Positions 26,016-37,000 of a stretch of 64,000 bases of DNA are shown here, piece by piece. The number at the start of each line of letters is the position of its first letter. Position 1 is the first letter of the stretch. The notes below the pieces were generated by a model. The model was not told the origin of the DNA. It saw only the letters and a program-made list of their open reading frames with translations, and did not search any database. The translations under genes were made by a program, and so were the position numbers. The stretch is from Fratercula arctica (lineage: Eukaryota; Chordata; Aves; Charadriiformes; Alcidae), in assembly GCA_947846985.1 (NCBI GenBank), contig CANTUZ010000004.1:11894927-11958926 (forward strand), in the 5' to 3' direction.

Positions 26016-26719
26016 AGACCATAAGAACAGGGAATAATGATTCTAGCAGATGGTTCATAACCTAGGGTTAAGGATGTCCAGCACTAAATTTTTCAGAGGA
26101 GAGACCTTCTTTCATGGTGGATATGCACTGCAGATAGCATAAAGGTCTCTGATATTAGTGGAAGATATTATAATACAAAGGATCTAAAGAAGAAAATCAA
26201 ATGCAATGCTAATTTAATTGCTAGCAATGAGGCCAACTCACAAAGGCATTAGATACCAAATCCAACATTAGATATGCTAAACCCTGCTCTGCAGTTGCTG
26301 AAGCCGGGGGATAGCAGAGTTTTCCATATTCAGAACTCTATCCAGCCCAGTTCTGATTATGAGCCTCTACAGCTGGTCACCTGCGTGGCACAGGGGAGAC
26401 CATGCCTTTCACCTGCCTTGTCCAATACACCTGCTCTTGTCGGTCTTCTCCAACCACCTCTGCTGGACCAAGCTCCACACTGGTCTCGGGGGTAGTTACA
26501 ACTCTCCAAGGCATCAGAGTGGAAGCTGGTGGCAGCGCACGCTGCCCTCTGCTCCACAGCTCTGGGGAGAAAGGACTCATCAGGGCTGAGAAAGACCCAA
26601 CTCCATTCCTCTCTTCATTCTGCATAGACTTGTATCCTCGTCACACTAAGCCAGTTGGCCTGTTGTTGTATCAGGGGATGTCTCACTCGCTCATTTATCT
26701 TTCACTTTTAATAGACTGG
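26016..26719. other. GC-richer non-genic block with overlapping chance frames
   Basis: From about 26270 to 26620 the base composition is clearly richer in G+C than the surroundings. At least five short frames overlap on both strands (73, 66, 76, 82 and 111 codons). Overlap in all directions is what a locally GC-rich stretch with few stop codons produces. No domain is seen in the 111-codon plus-strand frame (26402-26737). It could be an old transposon body or a non-coding transcript exon; I cannot tell. Confidence 0.5.
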
Positions 26720-26775
26720 AAAAGCAGGACTCGGTGACCTTGCAGTTAAGGCACTCATCCAGGAGCCGGACTGTG
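26720..26775 (+). repeat. tRNA-derived SINE head (MIR-like)
   Basis: 'gcagttaaggcactcatcca' followed by 'ggagccggactg' and, after a short gap, 'tttctgctct' resembles the A-box and B-box region of MIR and related amniote SINEs (gtggttaagagcac, ggagccagactg, ttccctgctct). The MIR core expected downstream is not recognisable, so it is a truncated or heavily decayed copy. It is not a functional tRNA gene: no cloverleaf can be drawn. Confidence 0.45.
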
Positions 26776-26852
26776 TTTTGCTTTCTGCTCTAAGGGCTAT
26801 ATATGTTTTGGTTTAGCCAATGACTGCTTCATGTGAATGCTCTAGTGGTTGT

Positions 26853-26902
26853 GCATCACACCCTGGTGCGCCTGACTCCCTGTGCCTCGCACAGGGTGTG
26901 CA
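26853..26902. other. 13-bp stem-loop
   Basis: CACACCCTGGTGCG (26857-26870) pairs with CGCACAGGGTGTG (26888-26900), with one bulged G and a 17-base loop. The stem is GC-rich in an AT-rich window, so it is more notable than the AT palindromes elsewhere. No function is inferred. Confidence 0.7.
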
Positions 26903-27785
26903 CAACAAAATCGGTTCTGATGCGGGAGTCCAGGGAGAACACCGTGAGTCACTAAAATGCCCGTAGGGATCTGTGCCCAAGAATTTTAAGATGTATCAGC
27001 TGGGCCTCGTAACTGAATCAATATTTGAGTAATTGCTTAGAAGGTTGTGTCCAGGAGTAGTAATGATGTCAAGACATGAACTGCTCCAATGATATTTCTT
27101 CTATCCTACACTTCGTTCTCTCAGCAACTTTGCTGCATTCGAAGCAAAATTGGAAAGCAAACAGCAAAAAGTGATGTTATAGTTGAGAGGAGAAAGGAAG
27201 GCACGGGTCCAGGTAGATCCACTGTGATCCACTTTGGAAGTATTCACGTTTCCATTTTCTACTTTTCTATCTAAGGTATTCCTGTTTGTTGCAATCTTTG
27301 TATTTCCAAAAGCGTTTTCAGTGAGTATCCAAATGAAATCTATTTGCCTAATACAGAAAAATAAGTTGATTATATTTTCTCTGAAAATTTCCACTTTACT
27401 TAATGCATACTTCAAAATAAGAAATTTATTTTATACAAAATGTTTTTCCTTTGTCCAAATATGCTCTGATGCACTGTAAAAATAGTAGCTTATTCACCTG
27501 TTTAGGCTCAGTGCAGAACTACCGAGCTATGAAAGGGATGTGCATAGTGTTTTCAAGCCCATGCAGAAATCTGTTATGCACGATGTGTGGCGAGCTGCAG
27601 ACATTTCTTTCTCCTGTCTCTTTGTACAGAGCATCTGATTGTTGATGACAACTGACATTTTTTATCGTAAGTTCAACAGTTTAGTCTGAAAACATTCACC
27701 ATGACTTAGGGAATTTATTTTGATAAGAGAACGCTGGTAGGCTGAGCCCAGCTTTGACCTTTAAAAATGAATGTATTAAACAGGA

Positions 27786-27821
27786 GAAAGAGAAAAAAAA
27801 AGAAAAAAAAAAAAAAAAAAA
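27786..27821. repeat. poly(A)-rich tract
   Basis: A runs are interrupted by single G and end in 19 A. A minus-strand frame through it encodes poly-Phe, an artefact. It could be the tail of a retroposed copy but no body is recognised upstream. Confidence 0.9.
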
Positions 27822-29419
27822 GCTCTGTTTGCCTTATAGACAAACACTTCTCTTGTCTTGCTGACCAGATTGCTACTTGCAGCTGAGCATCAAGGTAGGC
27901 AGGCTTCTGCTGAAGCAGGAAGGTGCTTTTGCAAAATCTTTGGAATGTTTCTTTCAATTTATTTTTTTTTTTTTATGGAGAGAGGGCATGCAGAGCTGTC
28001 ATTGTGCAATCTTGGAGAGTTATTTTCCATAATTTTGGGTATGCATTTTTGGAGATAGTAGCGTTACATGCCAGGAAACCCACTCGTGTTTCAGATATCC
28101 TGCTTGATTCAGTATTCAATATTTGGTTTACAAAGTCTTTGTTTCAATTAATCTTTTTTAATAACTACGTACTATTTTTGAAATATGATATAGCCTCATT
28201 ATCCCTTTCACACAAAGAATGTATTATCATTCATTTTAAAATTTGTTTTATGGGGTTTCATTCATTCGTGATGAGGCAAAAGTTATGCTAAGAATGAACA
28301 GTATTTGCATAATAACAAGCACTTAGTTCCTGTAATCATTCAAATAAGGACCCAGGACAACTTATTACCATTTCCAGCCTGCGTTTTTGACTTTTCAAAC
28401 CATTTTTTTCAGTCCAGTTTGAGACTGGGATACAAGTGCAGAGTACACAAAAGTTCAGATGTATTCTTGTGTCCAGAATTCAGACACAAAGTGGAAGGTG
28501 CCAGGAGCAGGAATAGACGTGTTCCATACATGTGAAGTGCGTACAGTGAAAGAAGAAATTCTGAAAGAAACTGTAATCTGAAAATAAGTGGTGCAGAACA
28601 GGATGGAATTCATATGGCCTGATCAAGTTTTTTTGGGTAATGCTCAATGCAAATCAGTTTGCACAGGGACAGAGCAGAGCAGGAAGATGGGAGGAACAGC
28701 CACTTGCTTTGACTCTACTCTTAAAATACCTTGGACACGAGGGGCACTTGGCTAGTCTGAGCTGTATCACTCAGCTTTTAAAAGACCTTTTGAGGGTTCA
28801 TGACCTGGCAGGCTGTTTTACATGCCATTGCGCTGCTGAGTTATGTCACACTGTCCCCCTATAAAACACAGCAATCCTCTCTCATTTCAGAAGAACTTGT
28901 TTGGAAATTTCACAGGCTGGCAAGAAAGTTACAGTATTCATCAACATGAAGCAAGAGCACACATGAACATAAAGTTTTGTTGCACTGAAAATCCTGAGGA
29001 AATATCATAAGAGCATCCCCAGAAGATGACTGGTGCTGGATACTCCAGGCTGGTAGATTGTTTTAGCTCAAAAACACAAGGTGCACTGTTTTGAACCTGC
29101 ATACCAAAATAACAAACTGTAGCTGTGTAAAAAAGCTGCCCTTTCCTCTGAAGACCTGAAATCACACATGACTGTCTTTGAAACAGTAAAGTTTTAGTTG
29201 AATGCTGAATTAAGCTACAGAACTAAGTTTTAAGAACTGCTTCTACTTTAATATCTGACTTTGGAAACTCCTAGCCAGCTGAAAACCCAAACTAGAGAGA
29301 AACAACCTGACAGCAAGCTTTAGAAGCCACAGTTCCCAGACACTCTTAAGGGACTTCTCTGGAACCTAGAGGCAAAACCTACAATATGTTGAGATGAGTA
29401 AAAGTTTTTCTGATGGGGG

Positions 29420-29442
29420 AAAAAAAAAAAAAAAAAAAAAAA
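29420..29442. repeat. 23-base poly(A) run
   Basis: Uninterrupted run of 23 A followed by ggaagaagg. A long uninterrupted run suggests recent slippage or a young retroposed tail, but the upstream sequence matches no gene or repeat that I recognise. Confidence 0.9.
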
Positions 29443-30899
29443 GGAAGAAGGGTAGAGGTTTCCAGGGGCAAAGACAGATGTCTATTTTGATTTCTCTCTT
29501 CCTTTACCCCTAAAGGACTTGCGCCGATTTTCCACTGAGCAACAAGAATTAGTAACAGCTGGACTGCAGAGGCTGACATTGACAGAGGCTGAGATGAGTG
29601 AACTAGCAGTCACTTATTGTCACTGAGGAATGGGGACACCAGCTATCGGCACTAAAACTTCGTATCACAACATTCCCTCTCAGATACAGAAGACTGCATG
29701 GCACCACAGTGCCTTCTGCCACAATGCAATGCCGAAATGCATTCATATAGCAATGGCAGCTAGGAGTTCAGCTCCTGATGCTACAAGGGTCCTGCTTGTG
29801 TGCACATTGTGTTTGCCAGAGAGTAGTAAGCAGCACATTTCCACAGCAAGAAACCCCGCAGCACGGGGTTTGCTTCCTGCAGATGCATTCCCAGAGTCCA
29901 AGTTCTAAAGGGCCACCACGGTGTCACACAGTAGCAACAGGACTTACAAAAAATGGACTAGGAATTAAAGTGGCTCAAGCCACTTAATGAAGCTAGGTCT
30001 GAACTCAGGGTCTTCTATCAGTTTAGAACATAAACCCTACTGGATCCCATGGATGAGAAGTGTCTCCTTTTATAGGATACTGTGTGTTTGGTGCAACTTC
30101 CAGAGAAATGTAAGATACAGTTTTATGTTGTCTCAGAGAGAGAAAAGCAGGAGTAGGTACGCTAAATTCAATATACTTACAATTTCTATTATCTACATAA
30201 AAGTGCTGAGACAACCGAGTTATTGTGGGATTTTTTTTTTTTTCTTATTTTATTTTTCAAGAAATAAGAAATAGAAGGCATATTTAAGAAAAGTTGTGAG
30301 TACTTTTTTTGTGTAGAAACCGATTCCTTAATTGTTCTCAGAGGACATTTATTTCAGAGAATGTCCTCATGTGGGGTAGGTTAAGACACATTTCATTATG
30401 GAACCTGATCAGACATGAAACAAGCTTGAGACAGACATGAGGTAATCACTGACCTGCAGAACTGTCCTAAGACTCTTAAGTAGCAGATAACAAAGCAGCA
30501 CTACAGAGGTGTAGTGATTTTTGATACTGAAATGTAAGTTCTATAGATACACCTTCATCAGTAGCTACTCAAGCAATACTCACATGGTATTTTTTTCTGT
30601 TAAGAATTTAAATGCTATTTACTTTAATTATTTTCTCTCCCTAGATCTAGATAAGCTGTAATTCTCACAGAGGGGGGGGAAACCCATAACTTCCTTAATG
30701 AGTTATGACAAGTTCTGTTCATCTTGCAGCCTCTTTTTCTAGTATGCTGAAGCCTAAAGTGAAAAGGTAAATCCTATGTGTTACAGATATAGAAGATGGT
30801 TTACATTTTTTATATTAAAAAATAATACAATGACACCTTAAAATCAAACTCTGCAGGAATGATCTTTCACAATCCTTTGTCCAACTTATGCATTGCACA

Positions 30900-30924
30900 C
30901 ACGTAGCTTTCCCAAAGCTACGTG
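30900..30924. other. perfect 11-bp hairpin with 3-base loop
   Basis: CACGTAGCTTT (30900-30910) and AAAGCTACGTG (30914-30924) are exact reverse complements separated by CCC. It lies about 20 bases before a decayed SINE. It could be a chance structure, a cruciform-forming site or part of an older palindromic repeat. Confidence 0.85.
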
Positions 30925-30944
30925 GGCTAATGGACATATTGAAT

Positions 30945-31078
30945 TCTCTTTGCAGCTCTGGCATTGACCTGCTGCATGAACCTGTGCAGTTCACTTTTCA
31001 TTCTTTTGTTCATCTCATCTCTTTAGATCAGAAGCTCTTCAGGGCAAATAAATGATGTACTCATTATGGCTGTAAAAG
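30945..31078 (+). repeat. ancient SINE (MIR-like core plus 'agctcttcagggca' tail)
   Basis: The first part, 'gcagctctggcattgacc' with 'tgctgcatgaacctgtgcag' and 'ttcacttttcattc', follows the MIR-type core (cagctctgccactgac, ttgctgtgtgaccttgggc, aagtcacttcacctc). The second part, 'tttagatcagaagctcttca' and 'gggcaaataaatgatgtact', follows a 3' tail shared by many turtle and bird SINE/LINE copies (ttagactgtaagctcttca, gggcagggactgtct). Two independent blocks in the right order make the call fairly good. The exact family name is uncertain. Confidence 0.6.
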
Positions 31079-34000
31079 AGATAAGCTGCTATATCTTCTC
31101 ACTTTTCACTATGCCTTTTCAAAGAAAGTCCCTTTCCCTTAGTCAAAATATCATATTAAAATTGGTCTACAGCACCAAAGTAATTTCTCCAGCAGTATCT
31201 ATGAACTATAATCTCACAAAGAATTATGCACAAGCTTAACTTCCTGCCCTATGAAAATTCCATTTAGTATGGTAACATTTCAAGAGAAAACAGTTCCATT
31301 TCTACCTGAAATTAAATTAAAATTTTTCTAGGGAGTCTCTCATTGCATATTTCACAAAGAAATAATCGCTGTTTGAATTTGCTGTGTGGCATTTCATAGC
31401 AAAAATATATGCAACAAACTCAGATTTTGAACAGTGGACTGTTTTAAAGTACAAAATATTTGTCAAAATGCAAAAGAAAGTGACAATTTAATCTATCATT
31501 CATTGATGTTATCACACAGAATCATGTAGACAAAACTGTAATTGGGTTTCAGGGAAAACACTTCCTCTGCGTGGCAGCAAAACGGAGCAAACTATAGAGA
31601 GAATACACCCGGGAACATTACCAGTATCTGAGATGTAGAAGGTTGTTTATCTGCTGCATACTTACTTTATTTATACTGAGATAATTTATCTTTATCTTAC
31701 TGCTGATGATGTGCCAAGCCATCAGAATGCAATTTGTATGGGCACTGCTATGCATTCCACTTTAATTTGCTACTTGTCTTTTAATCTTTACAACACATAT
31801 AAAGCATCCAATAATACAGGAAATATTAATAGTTTGTCTACTTACATCTATTGCTTTTCATGTTGTTACCACAGATCTCCTCACCTGTCAAAGGAAACAT
31901 AAGAGATTGTCAGTGGAATATAACAGGTGATGAGGTAAATATCCCTAACTAAAAGTATAAATTCCAACAAAGTTACGACGACTGTCATAAAACAGGCATT
32001 CAGCTTATGTCTGGACAGATTTAAATTATGACTATTACTACTCGATATTTTGCCTTGGAGCATTTAGTTGATGTCAGGTGCTTTTAATGACCTCTGTCAG
32101 CCTAGGAAATGGGGTGGATCTCTAGATTTTTGTTTGGATTTCATTTTTGAACAGTTTCTGAGGACGATGAGTCTACCTCCTTAAGGCAGTAGGATTGGAA
32201 CTAGAAGCTTAAGAAATTCTTTTTTTTTCTTCTTTAGTGAAATCTATTGCAGCTTAGAAGGCAATGATGTAAAATGTTCCAACTCAATATCTTCTTTGTT
32301 TTCATAGGTTAAGAAAAAAAAGTGGAATGAAAAAAATAGGAATGCAGAATAGTGCAAAATGTTAAAGAACATTTCAAACTTTCATAATGAGCAGCAACAA
32401 AAGCCTTTAAATATAAACTCGAGTTTCCTACATAAAGCTCTGAACTCTGAGGCAAATCTGGAATTTTCATTTGCATCCATCTCTATTAAGAAGTGAATCT
32501 AGTCAGCCTCATTTTCAGAAGGGATGTTATCAGCTCCACTCTTTATGCACTGTGATATCTCCTTCTCCCAAGCAGATCAGGTTTCAGCAGAATTTGGAGC
32601 AATTGTGCAGCCTGACCTTATCTCGCTCTTCAGACACCATGTGCATTTGAATAGCGATTTCTGGCAGGTGCACAAATAGGCAGAACAGCAGCAGATTTGC
32701 AGAGAACTTCAGACTCATTTAACAGCCATTACAGTAGGTATCTAAGATCACATTACATTCATGACCTACCAGTATTGACTCAGTATTGCCTTCTATTCCT
32801 TCTCAAGCACCTCTACTTTACATCCAAATAATTTCTCAATTAATAGTAAGTATGCCTCTTTTCTATTGAAGCTGACCCAGACGTTAATAATCTTAAAATT
32901 AATTATTCCTATATTCTTTGCCAGTATGCTATTATTTTGCTGTGCTGTTTGGAACTGGACTGATCTGGACTCTCAAGTAATTTCATGATGTCCAAATTAA
33001 TTGCTTAATGACAAGGTGGTATAAAATGTACAAAGTTTGATGCTTGGTACCAATCATCACCAGCAGTTAAGGATGTTTAGTCATCTTTTTCTTTTCAAAT
33101 TACTATATCACCCATAATAAAAAGTTACTTTGCTTTTATTTATTTGTTTGAAACTTACCAAATTCTCAGTTTAATGCTTTTCTTTCTCTTCTGATGATGT
33201 CAATGGGATCATCTTTCACTACATCTTGAATTTGTGAAGGATAAAATTAAGATCCTGAACGTATTTCTGAATGCCTCCTGCTGAGGTGAAAACAGACACA
33301 CCTTTTAGTGAACTTCAGTAATTATACAGCTAGTTGCGCATGGACTAACATAATTAAAAGGACCCATCCCTACTAAAAACAGAAGCAAGTCTGGTCAAAG
33401 TTCTTGTTTGAACTCAGATTGTATTATCTCTTATTTTATTCTTCAACACAAGCATTCCTACCTAAAAAAAAAAATAATTCCTAAACAAAACCTGAAACTT
33501 CCAAACAAAGCAGAAACTAATTGCGTTAAGAATATCCTTCCGTAGTTCATATGTGTTCCATATCTTCCTTAACAATATCTTCCATATATATATAAAGGTC
33601 TGAACACTTTTCTCGAAGTGCTATATTTCTTTTCACAATCTGATTAAAGGTTGAAGACCTATCACTGATTTTAAAATTTTAATTAAAAAAAAAAGTCAGA
33701 AGGGACATAGGATTTTCTTAAGGAAAAACACAACATTTTTTGCCTCATATTAAAAAAAAAAAGAAAAGCCTTCATTAAGTATTATATTCTCCTTTTTCAC
33801 TGTTAAGCATGAGAGGACTTACAAACTATTCACCTGAGGGAAATAAGATTTCTAACCATTAGTGAATGAAGACCAAACTCAAAATGCTTCTTTTCTCTTA
33901 AATAGTACAAGGACAAAAAGACTTTGATGATATGCCATCCTCCATAAAAGAAGACACTCTGAAATGACTCTTCTGCTTAATTTTAATGGCAAAGAAAATA

Positions 34001-37000
34001 TGGGGTGGAGATTTAGAAAGAGAATGTTTGTGCCTCAGAACGAAAAAAATAACCAAGTGAATTAATAGAAGTCAGGAGATAGAATAGCCTTCAATAAAGT
34101 GTTAGCAGGAAATAGCAGATGGAGGTTGGAATAGGAGAGGGCAGGAAAAGATAGATGTGGCAGTATATCATCTGAGAAACAGTTGAGAGTTTGTGGGTAG
34201 TACTAGAACTATCTTTGCTGTTTAATTTTGTGTATACAGCAAAAACCCTCAAAATTATAACCTCAATGTAACTACCCTCTGCGCATAATAAATTAGTAAA
34301 TACAAAACCAAATTTATTTTCTGGGGTTAGAGGGAAAAAAAAGGTAGAAAAATTTGGGGGAACAATACAAAATGATAAAATGGTAACTTTAACCTTCTGT
34401 TTTAAATGATCACTCTGGCTGTACAGTTTTCAGGCATAAGCATGTCTTACCGCTTTTATGCCCTAAATACCTACCACTCCTTGAGCACTACAAAAATGCT
34501 GAAATGTCTCAGAACATTAATGCAACTTGAAAGATCATTTAAATCACTGTATCTTCCAAATATCAGAAAGAATCTACTGTCACACGTTGAGAGCTCTCAA
34601 CGGGTAGAGCAGAGAATAAAAGAACTAATTGATGGAGAGACTTACCAGCATCTCATGGCTTTTAAAATATTTTTATTTATTTAATAATTGTTCTGATATT
34701 TTCTCTAGAAATTGTGAGCCATGAGGCATGGCTACCATAAACACATCACTGCAATTTATGGCAGCAGCACAGTAGCTATGTTGTAGTATCTGCCTATTTG
34801 CGCAGGTGTGATAAGTTTCCCTGCATTAAATTTGTAAGAGTAACTATGTGACATCCGCTTCAGGATAAGCTTGGTCTTGAAAAGTTAATAATAAGAAAAT
34901 AATTAAGAAAATAACAAGTCTCTGTAAGTCTACTCTCTGAGTCCTTTTTTTATATTTCTGTTTTCAAATGTCATTTCTGGACAGAAATATAAGTCCACAG
35001 AAGTGTTTTATTGTCATGTGCTATTTTTTATTGTAGGTTTTGACAACACATTAAATATGAATGAAAATATAATCTCTAGGTGATCTTTATGTCTCTTTCG
35101 ATCATCTTTGTAGCATTTAAATGTTACCTGCTTCAAAATGTTGGGTTTGAATGGAGTGGTACAGTGATTGTCCCCTTGTATTTGGTGCTGGAACTGATAT
35201 TGAAGGGAAGGGAATTGCAAGGCTTTAAGTCCTGAAGTTGGTACTTTCCTTTGAGATTCAGGACACCTACATTTTAGAAGAGAGTACAGGCAAACGAGTC
35301 TCCAGAGCGCTCCTGTCTATCCCATTCTTCTGAGATGAGGTATGATCACAGCATGTGGTAGGGAGTTGTAACTAGCTGCAAACAGCAAGCCAAGCAAACG
35401 CACACTAGAGAAATTTCCTAAATAAATTAACTCTGGGACTCAAAAATATGCCTTCATGGATCTGGTGCCAGAGTTGTTTTGAGTTTCCAGGAATTGATTT
35501 CAACTTAAATTCTGAGTTACATTTAATTTTGTAGTATGTACACAAGGCACCCATCCATCTCATAACCTGTTCATGTCTCAGCCTCCCACAAGACTTCAAA
35601 GTAGAAATCAGCCTCTGACCGTAACTCAAAGAAGCGTCTGCTGAGATTGCAGAGGAGGATGTCAAGGAGAGAAAGTGAAAATTATTAAGTCCTCTGAAAC
35701 CCATCCTCTCTTTTTCCTCTTGGCTCCATTAGTGAGGTCACACTAATGTACCTGTGGTAAAACATTCCTTTCCGTAGCAGCACCTTATGGTACCCTGGCA
35801 AGCAATGATAACACCTTCACTGTTAATTGAAATGAAAAATGAAGGAATTTTAAAGGAAAAGATCTTTTGCCAAAGCACAAATATCAGAAATTGAAAAATG
35901 AGTACAGAAAAAAAGATACTGAAGGATAAATCTAATATCTAGGTGTTCTCATATTTCAAATATGATCCATTAGATAAGTTTGCCGTTAAAAAATGTTTAC
36001 CTAAATGAAATTACATTCTGACAACTTCCTTTAACAGATCCTCGCCAATATAATTTTAATAGCTAATGTTGTGATAATTCTCTTTTAAAATAATATTACT
36101 GCACTCCATCTTGATGAGATTTCAATTTATCCACAGGTGGATACTTGTGGTATTTACCTTTATAGCTAAAATGACCCACACTTATTCAAATTGCCTTTAT
36201 AGACACAATGTCAAAGAATAGATATACTTCTGCTGTAAGCCAAATACCTTATTATAGATTTTTACTGCTTTTATTTATTTTTATTTCTCAGTCTTCACTT
36301 ACCACATCCAGGATACACAACTGTTCTGAGTTAATAGCTAAGACTAGAGAAGTCTTCAGTATTTTCAATCCTTGGTACTGTGAGACTAAGTTTGTTATCA
36401 AAATTGCGACAACAGAGAGGATCACCTTCAGCAACAATCATAAATCTAGAGTTGAAAGCCCCACCACCTTGGGCATGAACCCAAGGTCCACTGCTGATTT
36501 GCAGGAGAAAGAATACATACTACTTAAGCTGAAGCAGGATTTGATTAAAGGAAGTGTTGATTTTAACTGTTTCAAATTGGTGACTCCTTAAGACACTAAG
36601 TGAACTCCTTTCACCTCTTCCTCTTCCAAAAATGATGAAGCAACCTTACAAGTATATTCCATTCACATGTGTCAGAGATTTACCGAATCACTTTTCTTTT
36701 TTTGAAAAAAGTGATCAAGGCCTATAAAACTATTTTCCATTACTCAGACATATTTCAAACAGCAGGCTGGAATTTAAGATTTGAGTAGATCCCATTTTTT
36801 ATGTTAAAGGTGGATAAAGAAGCATTTCACATTGCTTAGGGGACAAGTAGTTTGAATTTCAGCAACCCTCAGATGAGGTCTTTTGATAAATTCATTAAAA
36901 CTGGCAATCATCATTTGTTCATTTAGTTTCATTAGAAATTTTTTCAAACTGTGGCCCTGTTTAAAACAGTTTCAATCAGTTTTAGCAAAAGCTAGCAAGT

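Larger units (their letters stand above)
26903..30898. other. non-genic stretch, nothing recognised
   Basis: Open frames include 104 codons (27101-27415 -), 122 codons (27923-28291 +, through a T run) and 92 codons (29630-29908 +). None has a domain or a convincing pair of splice sites. Long A runs are listed separately. A moderately GC-richer patch at 29500-29950 shows nothing recognisable. Confidence 0.6.

Noticed and set aside
26402..26737. 111-codon plus-strand frame and four overlapping frames on both strands
   Set aside because: Local GC richness lowers stop-codon frequency in all frames; mutual overlap argues against any one being real.
26720..26775. tRNA gene (A-box-like gttaaggc)
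   Set aside because: No cloverleaf, anticodon arm or acceptor pairing can be drawn; a SINE head explains the similarity.
27923..28291. 122-codon plus-strand frame
   Set aside because: It passes through a 13-base T run and has no domain.
36208..36591. 127-codon plus-strand frame with a signal-peptide-like start
   Set aside because: The early hydrophobic stretch comes from a T-rich run; no domain, promoter, splice site or homology is recognised.
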